From the NCBI RefSeq assembly GCF_024124545.1, contig NZ_JAMXSF010000012.1:62001-126000 (forward strand): DNA of 64,000 nucleotides, in the 5' to 3' direction. A program made the position numbers and the translations under genes. The notes beneath the pieces were generated by a model, which had not been told where the DNA came from, did no database searches, and saw only the letters and a program-made list of their open reading frames with translations. This document shows, in pieces, positions 27,270-36,726 of this stretch (position 1 is the first letter of the stretch; every line of letters starts with the position of its first letter). The stretch is from Pseudoalteromonas sp. XMcav2-N. Its GTDB lineage: Bacteria > Pseudomonadota > Gammaproteobacteria > Enterobacterales > Alteromonadaceae.

Positions 27270-29618
27270 TTACCTCAGCTGCTGCGTTAACCAGTACAAG
27301 TCTGAGTGGATCCCTGCCGCGGTGACTTCTTTACCTGCACCAGGACCTTGGATCACCAACGGGTTTTGTTCGTACCACTGAGTCGTGATAACGAAAATAT
27401 TATCTCCCGGAGTCAGGTTCGCAATCGCGCTGCCCTGAGCAACCTCAGCAATGCCCACTTTAGCGTGAACTGCCCCCGATGCATCGATTTCTAATGCCCC
27501 TGTATAGCGCAGCACCTTGTCACTGGCCTGTGCCGCATCATTGCGCTGCTGGTAAAATGCATCTAACTCCGCTTTGCGTGCTAAAAAGGCTTCCCAGCTA
27601 CCTTGTGCCAACGCATCAGGCATCAGGGCCTCTAATTCAATATCATCCAGCTCCAGTTGCAGACCCAGTTCACGCGCCAGGATCAGCAGTTTGCGCTGCA
27701 TATCCCGGCCAGATAAGTCTTCTCTGGGATCGGGTTCGGTGTAACCCATTTCTTGTGCGGCCAGTACCAGCTCAGAGAAAGGGCGCGAACCGTCGAAGCT
27801 GCTGCACAGCCAGGATAAGGTACCCGAAAAAACCCCTTCAATTCGGACCACTTTGTCGCCGCTATTCTGCAAATCGGCCAGTGCAAAATTCACCGGCAAT
27901 CCGGCTCCGACACTGGTGTTATAACGCCACAGTAAATTGCGCTCCTGGAGTTGAGTGCGTAATGCCTGATACCAGTCATGCGAGGCTGTACCAGCATATT
28001 TGTTAGCGCTGATCAAATGACAGTCGTGTGCCGCAAAATCGGGATAAAGCTGGCTAAATGCCTCGCTGGCAGTGATATCAATCACCACTTTGTGCTCATA
28101 ATCAAGCTCACTGATACGATCCAGCAACTCTTCATGCGAGTAATCCTGCGCTTCACTTTGCCACTGCTGTTGCCATTGAGACAAGGTCAAACCGCTGGGG
28201 CAGAACACCATTTTTTGTGAACGCAGTAGTGCGACCACTTTGAGATCAAACTGGCTCTGCAAACGTGCAATTTGCTGCTGGCACTGATTGAGGAATACTT
28301 CACCCACATTACCCAACCCGGCGATGATCACCGCCAGTTCACGGCCTTTGTTTACCAGTTTATCGTGCAAGATAGCTAAAACATCGCTGTCAATGGCCTG
28401 ATCCGTAAGGAACAAAGCATAGTCTGTGGCGCTATGAGTAAAGCGCACTACGACGGCCTGCTCATCCAGCACAGCCTGTGCCTGACGCACTAATGGCGCA
28501 ATATCAGGACACGGCGCCACAATGGCAAATCCGCGTAAGTGAGATTCAACGATGGTGACCCGACCGCTCAGACGCAATACCACCTGATGCGTGAACTCGC
28601 TGGGCACCAGCAGGTAATCTTCTCCGTTTTGATTGAAGTGATGAATGCCATGCTGAATAAGTTGGCTAAGCGCCCCGACTTCACCTGAAACAAGCGTATC
28701 AACGCGTAATAAATCCAGGTCGCCAAAGGTGGTCACAAAGCGCTTTTCTTTACTATACCCTTGCTTGACGACCTCGGTACCTTGCACATCAGGGTCAAAG
28801 CTGCTGCGTACCTGCAGCTTAATCGCGGTCTCTTTCAGTGGTGACAGGGTTTTTGCATGCAAAACCGGGTTGCCCAGACGTGCCAGCAAATTCGCCTGTG
28901 CACGACATACCTTGCTGTATTTTATGGCATTACCCACTTTACGTGGATCGGTACTGAACACACCAGGAGTGTCTGTCCAGATAGACACAGACGCCGCATC
29001 CAGATAGCTGGCTAACAATGTCGCACTGTAATCGCTGCCATTGCGCCCTAGCGTAACCGTATTGCCCGCACTGTCGGCAGCAATAAATCCGGTGACAATA
29101 TAAATTTTGTCCTGGTTGAGTGCCTGATGGCAGGCCAGACGATTCTGGCCATGCATCAGCTGCCCCTGGTGCTGAGTAAACAGCGACCGCGCATCTACAT
29201 CTTGTGCAGCAATATTCAGCGAGTTCAACAGGGCTGCGAGTAAACGTGCCGACCAAACCTCGCCGAATGCCAGTAGTGGCGCCTCCTGCAACTGGCGGGA
29301 CTGTGCTTGGCGGCCAATGCTGCTTAGCTCATCTCGTAACTCAGATGCCAGCTGATCCTGCTGGACAGCAGAAAACAACTCACTGATCAGCTGCACCTGA
29401 TGATTTTCAACCTGCAGCAATATATCGCTGAAAGCACGCTCATCCTGCTGCTGATAGCTTTGCCACAAGGCAACCAGAGTATTGGTCGTTTTGCCAGCCG
29501 CCGATACCACGATACAGTCGCCAGTTTGGCAGTGGCCAATGATGATATTGGCAACTGCCTGATAGCGTGCCGCTGAGCTCAGACTTGAACCACCGAATTT
29601 ATGTACTGCTTTTGTCAT
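27270..29618 (-). CDS. metL: Bifunctional aspartate kinase / homoserine dehydrogenase II
   Basis: Catalyses the first and third steps from aspartate toward methionine and threonine. The N-terminal kinase begins with VHKFGGSSLS and has the substrate-binding TLGRNGSDYSATLLA near residue 205. An ACT-like regulatory region lies in the middle. The C-terminal homoserine dehydrogenase has the Rossmann VIIAGLGNVGEVFL, and later LISANKYAG and the segment ending GYTEPDPREDLSG. The ATG at 29618 is chosen because it lies 5 bp after the metB stop with AGAAGAA in front; an in-frame GTG at 29630 would overlap metB. Cotranscription with metB and proximity to metJ mark this as MetL rather than ThrA. Confidence 0.94.
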   Translation of the reverse strand: MTKAVHKFGGSSLSSAARYQAVANIIIGHCQTGDCIVVSAAGKTTNTLVALWQSYQQQDERAFSDILLQVENHQVQLISELFSAVQQDQLASELRDELSSIGRQAQSRQLQEAPLLAFGEVWSARLLAALLNSLNIAAQDVDARSLFTQHQGQLMHGQNRLACHQALNQDKIYIVTGFIAADSAGNTVTLGRNGSDYSATLLASYLDAASVSIWTDTPGVFSTDPRKVGNAIKYSKVCRAQANLLARLGNPVLHAKTLSPLKETAIKLQVRSSFDPDVQGTEVVKQGYSKEKRFVTTFGDLDLLRVDTLVSGEVGALSQLIQHGIHHFNQNGEDYLLVPSEFTHQVVLRLSGRVTIVESHLRGFAIVAPCPDIAPLVRQAQAVLDEQAVVVRFTHSATDYALFLTDQAIDSDVLAILHDKLVNKGRELAVIIAGLGNVGEVFLNQCQQQIARLQSQFDLKVVALLRSQKMVFCPSGLTLSQWQQQWQSEAQDYSHEELLDRISELDYEHKVVIDITASEAFSQLYPDFAAHDCHLISANKYAGTASHDWYQALRTQLQERNLLWRYNTSVGAGLPVNFALADLQNSGDKVVRIEGVFSGTLSWLCSSFDGSRPFSELVLAAQEMGYTEPDPREDLSGRDMQRKLLILARELGLQLELDDIELEALMPDALAQGSWEAFLARKAELDAFYQQRNDAAQASDKVLRYTGALEIDASGAVHAKVGIAEVAQGSAIANLTPGDNIFVITTQWYEQNPLVIQGPGAGKEVTAAGIHSDLYWLTQQLR

Positions 29619-29623
29619 TTCTT

Positions 29624-30847
29624 CTACCACAATGCCGTATGTGCTGGCGAGAGCTTGAATGCTTTCGCATTATCACTGGAACCGCCTTGCGTGGTTTTCA
29701 CCGCAGCAAAAGCCTGCTCTAGGTCTGCTAATAAATCGTCGATTTCCTCAATGCCCACCGAAATACGTATCAGTGTATCCCCGACACCCGCTTCAAGACG
29801 TGCCTCAGGATCCATGCCCGCATGCGTCATAGTCGCGGGGTGACAGATCAGGCTCTCAACTCCACCCAGAGACTCAGCCAGCGAGAATTGCTTCACACTC
29901 GTCAGAAACTTAGCGGCATCCGCCAATTCCCCTTTAATGTCAAAGCTCACCATACCACCGAAGCCTTGTTGCTGTTGCTTAGCCAGCGCATGCTGCGGAT
30001 GGCTTTCCAGCCCTGGGTAATATACCTGACTGACAAATTCAGATTGCTCAAGATAACGTGCAATCGCCAGGGCGTTTTCCTGATGCTGTTTCAGGCGAAC
30101 ATTGAGCGTACGCAAACCACGCAACGTCAGGTAGCTGTCAAATGGCGCCCCCGTGATGCCAATATTGTTCGCCCACCAAGCCAGTTCATCACCGAGTTCC
30201 TCGGTTTTGGCAATCACAGCACCACCGACTACATCGGAGTGACCATTAATATATTTGGTCGTAGAGTGTACAACAATATCCACACCAAATGCGATGGGGT
30301 TTTGTAACGCTGGTGAAAGAAAGGTGTTATCAGCTGCAACCAATGCACCGCACTGTGCTGCAACGTCCGTGACCGCTTTAATATCAGTTAATCGCAAAAT
30401 CGGGTTGCTTGGTGTTTCAACCCAGACCAGTTTTGGTTTAATGACCAGTATCTCTTGCAGACTCTCGCTGCGCGTCAGGTCCAAGACTTTCACCTTCAAT
30501 AAGCCGCGCTTTTCCAAAGAAGTAAACAAGCGATAGCTGCCACCATAACAGTCGTGTGGGATCACTAAGGTGTCATCGGCATTGAGCAGCTGAGTCACCA
30601 AATGTACCGCAGCCATGCCGGTAGCCGTAATAATGCCCTTTGCACCACCTTCAAGCTCTGCCAGCGTTTGCGCGAGAATGTCGCGATTCGGGTTGCCGCT
30701 GCGGCCATAATCATAGTCACGCTTCTTATCGAAGTCCGCAAATGAATAGGTGGTCGACAAATAAAGCGGGGGCACCACTGCACCATGATGCTTGTCAGCA
30801 TCAATGCCTGTACGTACCGCTATGGTTGACTTGTTGCTTTGGCTCAT
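29624..30847 (-). CDS. metB: Cystathionine gamma-synthase
   Basis: PLP-dependent enzyme of 407 residues joining an O-acyl-homoserine and cysteine to make cystathionine. The PLP lysine is in HSTTKYINGHSDVVGG, with the upstream cofactor-contact segments YDYGRSGNPNRD and ETPSNPILRLTD and the C-terminal SLGGVESLICHPATMTH. These features belong to the Cys/Met metabolism PLP family; the MetB identity follows from the operon with metL and the divergent metJ. A perfect MetJ box lies 27 bp upstream of the start. Confidence 0.93.
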   Translation of the reverse strand: MSQSNKSTIAVRTGIDADKHHGAVVPPLYLSTTYSFADFDKKRDYDYGRSGNPNRDILAQTLAELEGGAKGIITATGMAAVHLVTQLLNADDTLVIPHDCYGGSYRLFTSLEKRGLLKVKVLDLTRSESLQEILVIKPKLVWVETPSNPILRLTDIKAVTDVAAQCGALVAADNTFLSPALQNPIAFGVDIVVHSTTKYINGHSDVVGGAVIAKTEELGDELAWWANNIGITGAPFDSYLTLRGLRTLNVRLKQHQENALAIARYLEQSEFVSQVYYPGLESHPQHALAKQQQQGFGGMVSFDIKGELADAAKFLTSVKQFSLAESLGGVESLICHPATMTHAGMDPEARLEAGVGDTLIRISVGIEEIDDLLADLEQAFAAVKTTQGGSSDNAKAFKLSPAHTALW

Positions 30848-30873
30848 AGGTCACCTGGCTAAGTTGGATGTTT

Positions 30874-30913
30874 AGACGTCTAAAAGGTTAGATGAACAAA
30901 AGTTAGAAGTCAA
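30874..30913 (-). promoter_or_regulatory. metB promoter with MetJ box
   Basis: On the minus strand TTGACT (30913-30908) and TAACCT (30890-30885) are 17 bp apart. Immediately downstream is a perfect met box AGACGTCT (30874-30881). AGAAGTCA (30905-30912) matches 6 of 8 positions. MetJ with S-adenosylmethionine would repress here. Confidence 0.7.
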
Positions 30914-31146
30914 AACATTTATACTGCTAAATGGCTAAATAACTAGTATTTGACTATCTTTTTTAAACCGATAAAATTTCGCCACTCAACGCGAACTCTA
31001 TGCTAATAAGACTGAGTATTTGAGCTTAAATATGGCAAATGACGTGCAACATTGCCAACAGAGAGCCTACGTGTCACGGTTGGATCCATACACAGTACGC
31101 AGTCTTATTCGCATTGCATCTACAACACTGAGGCAAGTACACCACT

Positions 31147-31467
31147 ATGGCTAAATGGAACGGTGAATATATTCACCCTTATGCAGAACACGGTAAGAAA
31201 TCAGAACAGGTAAAAAAGATTACCGTTTCTATCCCGCTCAACGTGCTTAAAGTGCTGACCGATGAGCGCACCCGTCGCCAGGTTAACAACCTGCGCCACG
31301 CAACTAACAGTGAGTTACTGTGTGAGGCATTTCTGCATGCCTTTACCGGCCAGCCGCTACCTGGTGATGAGGACCTGCGCAAAGATAACCCGGAGAAGAT
31401 CCCGGCAGAAGTGCGTCAGATCATGACAGAAATGGGGCTGGAGATCCCAGAGATTAACGAAGAATAA
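31147..31467 (+). CDS. metJ: Methionine repressor MetJ
   Basis: Ribbon-helix-helix repressor of 106 residues that binds met boxes when loaded with S-adenosylmethionine. The beta strand KKITVSIPL (residues 23-31) and the following helices ([30 protein letters not shown]) are almost the family text, and the length is standard. It is divergent from metB-metL, the arrangement of E. coli, with a 299-bp intergenic region containing the met box. Confidence 0.98.
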   Translation: MAKWNGEYIHPYAEHGKKSEQVKKITVSIPLNVLKVLTDERTRRQVNNLRHATNSELLCEAFLHAFTGQPLPGDEDLRKDNPEKIPAEVRQIMTEMGLEIPEINEE

Positions 31468-31493
31468 TCTCGTCGGCACCAGTGAACAACAAC

Positions 31494-31524
31494 AAAAAAG
31501 CCTCACAATGTGAGGCTTTTTTTT
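31494..31524. terminator. Bidirectional terminator between metJ and the malic enzyme gene
   Basis: GCCTCAC (31500-31506) and GTGAGGC (31510-31516) pair around AAT. Six A residues precede the stem and eight T residues follow it, so it can serve both converging genes. Confidence 0.92.
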
Positions 31525-31536
31525 GCTCAGACCGGC

Positions 31537-32778
31537 TTATGCCATATAATTTTCTGGCATCTCTATTTGCGCCACACCGGACTCAACCGCCGCCTCAGCC
31601 ACCGCTCTGGCTATACGTGGCAACAAACGCGGGTCCATAGGCTTAGGAATGATGTAATGTTCACCGAATTCCAGACTGTCGACATCCGCCGCTTTGAGTA
31701 CTTCAGCAGGAACCGGCTCTTTGGCAATGCTGCGGATCGCTTCAACCGCCGCAATCTTCATTTCATCGTTAATGGCCGTTGCACGCACATCCAGTGCACC
31801 ACGGAAGATAAACGGGAAGCACAGTACATTATTAACCTGATTTGGATAGTCAGAACGACCTGTTGCCATGATCAGATCGTCGCGAGCACCATGCGCCACT
31901 TCCGGGCTGATCTCAGGATCCGGGTTAGAGCATGCAAAAACCACTGGCTTGTCAGCCATCAGTTTCAGGTCTTCCGGAGACAGTAGGTCCGGACCAGACA
32001 CGCCCACAAACACGTCCGCATCTTCAATCACATCCTGTAAGGTGCGCTTGTCGGTGTTGTTGGCAAACAGCTTTTTGTACTCATTCAGATCATCGCGACG
32101 CGTATGGATGACGCCTTTACGGTCAAGCATATAAATGTGTTCACGCTGCGCGCCGCACTTGATTAACAACTCCATACAGGCGATGGCAGCAGCACCAGCA
32201 CCCAGGCAAACGATAATAGCGTCATGAATGTTCTTGCCCTGTATCTCCAGTGCGTTCAACATACCCGCAGCAGTAACAATTGCAGTGCCATGCTGGTCAT
32301 CATGGAATACCGGTACATCACAACGCTCAATCAGCGCACGCTCAATCTCAAAACACTCAGGTGCTTTAATATCTTCCAGATTGATGCCACCGAAGGTATC
32401 GGCAATATTGGCAACCGTGTTGATAAAGTCTTCTGTGGTACGATGCTTAACTTCGATGTCTATCGAATCCAGGCCTGCAAAGCGTTTAAACAGTAGCGCT
32501 TTACCTTCCATCACAGGCTTAGACGCCAGAGGGCCAAGATTACCCAACCCCAGGATCGCAGTACCATTACTGATAACGGCAACCATGTTACCTTTACCTG
32601 TGTAACGATAAGCATTGCTCGGATCGGCAGCAATTTCACGGACGGGTTCAGCAACACCTGGACTGTATGCCAGGGCCAGATCCTTGACGGTTTCCGCAGG
32701 CTTAGTCAACTCAACGCTGATTTTTCCTGGAACGGGGTGGGCATGATAATGTAACGCTTGTTCACGAAAGTCTGACAT
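31537..32778 (-). CDS. NAD(P)-dependent malic enzyme, short form
   Basis: Oxidative decarboxylase converting malate to pyruvate and CO2. The protein has 413 residues, so it lacks the phosphotransacetylase-like C-terminal domain of the long MaeB type. Visible family segments are LAYSPGVAEPV near the start, GNMVAVISNGTAILGLGN, the catalytic-site LLFKRFAGLDSIDIE, the metal-binding VFHDDQHGTAIV and the nucleotide-binding VCLGAGAAAIAC. Cofactor preference cannot be read with confidence. It is a single gene converging with metJ. Confidence 0.92.
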   Translation of the reverse strand: MSDFREQALHYHAHPVPGKISVELTKPAETVKDLALAYSPGVAEPVREIAADPSNAYRYTGKGNMVAVISNGTAILGLGNLGPLASKPVMEGKALLFKRFAGLDSIDIEVKHRTTEDFINTVANIADTFGGINLEDIKAPECFEIERALIERCDVPVFHDDQHGTAIVTAAGMLNALEIQGKNIHDAIIVCLGAGAAAIACMELLIKCGAQREHIYMLDRKGVIHTRRDDLNEYKKLFANNTDKRTLQDVIEDADVFVGVSGPDLLSPEDLKLMADKPVVFACSNPDPEISPEVAHGARDDLIMATGRSDYPNQVNNVLCFPFIFRGALDVRATAINDEMKIAAVEAIRSIAKEPVPAEVLKAADVDSLEFGEHYIIPKPMDPRLLPRIARAVAEAAVESGVAQIEMPENYMA

Positions 32779-33149
32779 GACGCGATTTTTTCCTAACGAA
32801 GAAGTTGAAAGTGAGAGTGAGATAAAAAATTCGCTAACTGCTTTAAACCATACCTTTTTTAAAAATTAATTCAAGCGATATCAGGTCTATCCTGTTAAAG
32901 CAAAAATAGTTGGCAGTTAGCAATATTTAGCGACTTTTTTGCTACTTTTCGGCAAAGTTAACTCACAATAAATGATCTGATAAGTGTCACTTTCAGTTCA
33001 AAATAGCGTCATTTTTATGCAGAATATAAACGAAATAAATAAAGCAAACTGGCAAAACAAGTTCGCAGCATTTAATGATTTTTAGCTTGAATTTACACAC
33101 AAATCGAAGATTTTATAGAATTATAAACCTGAATTGATAACGGATAGCT
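32779..33149. other. AT-rich intergenic region upstream of the malic enzyme gene
   Basis: About 370 bp, AT-rich, with no supported gene on either strand. It must hold the malic enzyme promoter (minus strand) and possibly one for the small ORF at 33150, but no convincing promoter pair or operator was identified. Confidence 0.5.
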
Positions 33150-33302
33150 ATGCATATTAATCAGCTGAATATGGTCATTCACGCTGAAACAGGTCATGAC
33201 AGGATTATCATAAAGCCAGCCTTTGAAGGTATTAGCGAGTACACCCGTTTTCTGACAATAGACACCTTTATACTGGAAACTTTACTAACCAAACCGAACT
33301 GA
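33150..33302 (+). pseudogene. Possible small gene interrupted by an in-frame TGA
   Basis: Not recognised. ATG at 33150, with GGA 9 nt upstream, opens a 50-codon frame (starts MHINQLNMVIHAETGHDRII) ending in TGA at 33300-33302. The same frame continues after the TGA with protein-like, lysine/glutamate-rich text (SVHLALKGEGKYQIEKQGVQ) to about 33365, where it runs into the rpmE terminator. This suggests either a short protein that genuinely ends at TGA or a longer one broken by a nonsense change. Selenocysteine use is not supported because no SECIS-like hairpin was seen after the TGA. Confidence 0.35.
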
Positions 33303-33368
33303 TCCGTCCACTTGGCTCTGAAGGGAGAAGGCAAATACCAGATTGAAAAACAGGGAGTGCAGAAACGA

Positions 33369-33392
33369 AAAAAGCACCCGAAGGTGCTTTTT
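33369..33392 (-). terminator. Terminator of rpmE
   Basis: AAAAAGCACC (33369-33378) and GGTGCTTTTT (33383-33392) form a perfect stem around CGAA, with flanking A and T runs. It lies 18 bp after the rpmE stop and could also act rightward. Confidence 0.9.
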
Positions 33393-33410
33393 CTACAGCA
33401 AAAGTAGTGC

Positions 33411-33626
33411 TTACTTCTTGCTGCTAAGCGCACCGAAGCGCTTGTTGAAGCGATCAACACGACCACCTGTATCTAGGATCTTCTGCTTACCAGTGTAGAA
33501 CGGGTGACAAGCAGAACATACGTCCAGGTGAATGTCTTTACACAGTGTTGAACGAGTCTCGAATTTGTTACCGCACGAACAAGTTGCTGAGATTGTTTCG
33601 TACTTAGGATGAATACCTTCTTTCAT
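33411..33626 (-). CDS. rpmE: Ribosomal protein L31, zinc-binding form
   Basis: Large-subunit protein of 71 residues. The zinc-ligand cysteines are present (CSCG at 16-19 and CSAC at 37-40), so this is the zinc-containing paralogue and not the zinc-free form made under Zur control. The C-terminal [12 protein letters not shown] is characteristic. It is a single gene with its own terminator, as in E. coli where rpmE lies next to priA on the opposite strand. Confidence 0.97.
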   Translation of the reverse strand: MKEGIHPKYETISATCSCGNKFETRSTLCKDIHLDVCSACHPFYTGKQKILDTGGRVDRFNKRFGALSSKK

Positions 33627-33935
33627 AGGGCACCTCTAGTTAAGGCCGTATCGCTCTCCAAACCCGAAGTCTGGCACCATACGTAGTTATACAAAAATTG
33701 TGGACGCGTATTTTAGGGTCAATTAGGATGATCCACAAGCAATAAATGCAATTTAGCAGTTATTTTTTGTGCAATCTCATCATGAGGCCGTGAATCACCA
33801 AGCGAAAAGCACGCTGTGTCAGCATACACATGCAATTTTACGCTGTTACGGTATACTGACCGCCGGTTCTGATTGCATGTTTAATCACAATCAGACAGCT
33901 ATCCTTAACTTTGATACTCAGATGCCGGAGTCTCC
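33627..33935. other. Intergenic region between divergent rpmE and priA
   Basis: 309 bp carrying the promoters of both genes. TATACT at 33852-33857 is a plausible priA -10, and TATAAC on the minus strand (33691-33686) a plausible rpmE -10; both lack strong -35 elements. No other feature was seen. Confidence 0.4.
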
Positions 33936-36107
33936 ATGCGCTTCGCCGAAGTCGCTTTAAAAGTGCCTTTACATAGAACCTTTGATTACCGCCTTGATCC
34001 GCAGCAGCAGCCTTGCGTCGGAGGCCGGGTGCGGATCAAATTCGCCAACAGAGCCTGCATTGCCGTCGTTGTCGCACTGAAAAATCACAGTGATGTACCA
34101 CAAGACAAAATAAAAGCCATTGAGTCGGTACTCGATACCACGCCTATCTTGTCGCCAGAGCACCTTGGTTTTTTGCGCTTCAGTGCACAATATTACTGCC
34201 ACCCGTTAGGCGAAACCCTGTTCACCGCCCTGCCTGGCGCATTGCGCGAGGGAGAGCAGGTTGATAAAACGCAAGTCCCTGTATTGACCCTCACTGAGAC
34301 AGGACGTGAAACCACACAACTCAGGGCCAAAAAGCAACTTGCCTTGCTTGAGCAACTGCGCAGTGCCGGTGATGCGACCGCCAGTGAACTGAAAACACTC
34401 GGCTTCTCGCAGGCACAGATCAAGGCACTGCTCGAAAAAAATCTGATCCGGGAAGAACTGCGCACCGACACCGACTGGCAATCGACCCCATTGCAACTGG
34501 GCACTAAACCCAGGCTAAACCCTGAACAGGCCACGGCTTGCAGTGCCATCAACAGTCAAACCGGATTTCGTACATTTTTACTTGAAGGTGTCACGGGCAG
34601 TGGTAAAACAGAAGTGTATTTACAAAGTCTGGAGGCCATTTTAGCCAGCGGCAAACAAGCATTGGTGCTGGTACCAGAAATAGGCCTGACACCACAAACC
34701 GTGAATCGCTTTAAGCGCCGCTTTGAGGGGCTGCCCATTGATCTGTGGCACTCCAATCTGACCGACAATGAGCGCTTGCATACCTGGCGTCGCGCTGAAC
34801 AGGGTGAATCGGCACTGGTGATAGGCACCCGCTCAGCCATCTTTCTGCCTTTTCAGGCTCTGGGTATGATAGTGGTTGATGAAGAACATGATGGCTCCTT
34901 CAAACAGCAGGATGGACTACGTTACCATGCGCGTGATCTGGCCGCGTACCGCGCCGCTCAGGGTCAGTTTTCTTTGGTTTTAGGTACCGCAACACCAGCG
35001 CTGGAGACCTTACACAAAGCCTTGCAGAACCGTTATCAATTGCTGCCACTGACTAAGCGGGCACAAACCCAACAAGATAACCGGTTTGTGCTGGTCGATA
35101 TGAAAGGACAAGCTGACCAGGCCGGATTTGCCAAAGCCAGTCTGGATGCCATTTCCGCCACCCTGGCTCGAGGGCAGCAGGTCATGGTGTTTCTCAACAG
35201 GCGAGGCTTTGCCCCCACCCTGATCTGCCATGAATGTGGCTGGCTCAGCAACTGCGACCGCTGCAGCACCAGCGCCACTTATCACAAATCGTTGCGCAGG
35301 CTCATTTGTCACCACTGCTCCGAGCAAGCCTTTGTGCCAGTGCAATGTCCCGACTGCGGCAGCACCCAGATCATGCCAACAGGGTATGGCACAGAGCAGC
35401 TGGAAGAGTTCTTATCCGAGCAGTTTGCCGACTTTCCTGTGCACCGCATTGACCGCGATTCTACCCGTCGCAAGGGCAGTCTCGAAAGTGCACTGGATGA
35501 AATTAACCAGGGAGGAGCACGACTGCTGATCGGCACTCAAATGCTCGCCAAAGGTCATCACTTCGCCGACGTCAATCTGGTGGTGATCCTCGACGTAGAC
35601 AGCGGGCTGTATTCTTGCGACTTCCGTGCCACGGAACACATGGCTCAGCTGATAACACAGGTGGCCGGGCGGGCCGGACGTAGCGGCGAAGCGGGCACTG
35701 TGCTGCTGCAAACTCACTTCCCCGAACACCCTTTATTACAAGATTTGGTCAACAACGGGTATCAGGACTTTGCCCGCTATGCTTTACGTGAACGCGAAGA
35801 AACCCAAATGCCACCGTATAGTCACATGGCTCTGATCCGTGCAGAAGCCACCAATGCACAACTGGTCATGGCGTTTTTATCGGATCTGGTTCCAGCCACC
35901 CCCTACCCTGGTATACAATTACTCGGACCGATCCCCGCGCCGATGGAACGCCTGGCCGGAAAATACCGATATCAATTGCATATTCAGGCAGCGCAGCGCA
36001 AAGTACTGCATCAATACCTGGCGCAACTGGCTGATTATATTGGTCAGCATAAACTTGCCAACCGGGTGCGCTGGAGTATTGACGTTGACCCTATGGATAC
36101 CTATTAA
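33936..36107 (+). CDS. priA: Primosomal replication protein N' (PriA helicase)
   Basis: Superfamily 2 helicase of 723 residues that restarts stalled replication forks by loading the primosome. The N-terminal 3'-DNA-binding domain (RFAEVALKVPLHRTFDYRL) is present. Walker A is EGVTGSGKTEVY and the DEAH box reads VVDEEHD. The zinc region has paired cysteines (CHECGWLSNCDRC, CHHC, CPDC), and the helicase C-terminal motif ends in QVAGRAGRSG. Start ATG at 33936 fits the family N-terminus. It begins the rightward priA-ftsN-hslV-hslU run, as in E. coli apart from the missing cytR. Confidence 0.97.
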   Translation: MRFAEVALKVPLHRTFDYRLDPQQQPCVGGRVRIKFANRACIAVVVALKNHSDVPQDKIKAIESVLDTTPILSPEHLGFLRFSAQYYCHPLGETLFTALPGALREGEQVDKTQVPVLTLTETGRETTQLRAKKQLALLEQLRSAGDATASELKTLGFSQAQIKALLEKNLIREELRTDTDWQSTPLQLGTKPRLNPEQATACSAINSQTGFRTFLLEGVTGSGKTEVYLQSLEAILASGKQALVLVPEIGLTPQTVNRFKRRFEGLPIDLWHSNLTDNERLHTWRRAEQGESALVIGTRSAIFLPFQALGMIVVDEEHDGSFKQQDGLRYHARDLAAYRAAQGQFSLVLGTATPALETLHKALQNRYQLLPLTKRAQTQQDNRFVLVDMKGQADQAGFAKASLDAISATLARGQQVMVFLNRRGFAPTLICHECGWLSNCDRCSTSATYHKSLRRLICHHCSEQAFVPVQCPDCGSTQIMPTGYGTEQLEEFLSEQFADFPVHRIDRDSTRRKGSLESALDEINQGGARLLIGTQMLAKGHHFADVNLVVILDVDSGLYSCDFRATEHMAQLITQVAGRAGRSGEAGTVLLQTHFPEHPLLQDLVNNGYQDFARYALREREETQMPPYSHMALIRAEATNAQLVMAFLSDLVPATPYPGIQLLGPIPAPMERLAGKYRYQLHIQAAQRKVLHQYLAQLADYIGQHKLANRVRWSIDVDPMDTY

Positions 36108-36116
36108 AAAAACGTT

Positions 36117-36650
36117 ATGGCACAACACGACTATATAAATAAGAAGCCTGGCGGTAAAAAAGCCGCCAAAGGAAAGGCCAGCAAACCCTTTCCAAAGGTT
36201 TTTGCGGCCCTGACACTGTTGCTGGTCGGTGCCTTTGGTTATGGCCTGTGGTACATCAAGCACCACGGCGAGCCTCAGGTACAGCCAAGCAGCCCTAAGC
36301 CTGCAAAACAAGCTGAGCAACCCAAAGTTGAAAAAGATCTCCCTCGCCCACCTGACTTTATAAAGGACATCAAAGATCATGAAGTGATCGTCAAGGTGAA
36401 AAAGCTGGAGAGCAAAGGCCCATACCAGATGCAATGCGGCTCTTTCAGAACCTATAAACAGGCTGAACAAATGAAGGCCAAAATGGCGTTTGCTGGCCTG
36501 ATAGCCGAGATCCGCCGCACCGAAGGATCAAATGGGGTCTGGTATCGAGTGCGTCTGGGTCCCTATGAAACCAAGCGAGGCGCTGAGAGCGACAAAAATA
36601 AGCTGGAACGGATTAACATCGTCAGCTGTGGGATTTGGAAGTGGACTTGA
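36117..36650 (+). CDS. ftsN: Cell division protein FtsN-like, SPOR domain
   Basis: A bitopic inner-membrane protein of 177 residues. The basic cytoplasmic N-terminus (KKPGGKKAAKGKASK) and one transmembrane helix (about 28-46) are followed by a Lys/Pro/Gln-rich linker and a C-terminal SPOR domain (about 98-175, YQMQCGSFRTYKQAEQMKAK). It is much shorter than E. coli FtsN (about 320 residues), mainly in the linker. Position between priA and hslV supports FtsN, which activates septal peptidoglycan synthesis. Confidence 0.88.
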   Translation: MAQHDYINKKPGGKKAAKGKASKPFPKVFAALTLLLVGAFGYGLWYIKHHGEPQVQPSSPKPAKQAEQPKVEKDLPRPPDFIKDIKDHEVIVKVKKLESKGPYQMQCGSFRTYKQAEQMKAKMAFAGLIAEIRRTEGSNGVWYRVRLGPYETKRGAESDKNKLERINIVSCGIWKWT

Positions 36651-36726
36651 TCTTCACAAAATCGTCCCTATCTCTACCCTAATTGAATTTACAGGTGAGG
36701 CTTAAGCCTCCTGATTAAGGAATACT

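Noticed and set aside
33300..33302. Selenocysteine codon in the small ORF
   Set aside because: No SECIS-like hairpin recognised after the TGA and no family support; a nonsense codon or true stop is simpler.
33194..33466. Minus-strand ORF of 90 codons over the rpmE terminator
   Set aside because: It crosses the terminator and the rpmE end in another frame and has no ribosome-binding sequence or recognisable protein character.
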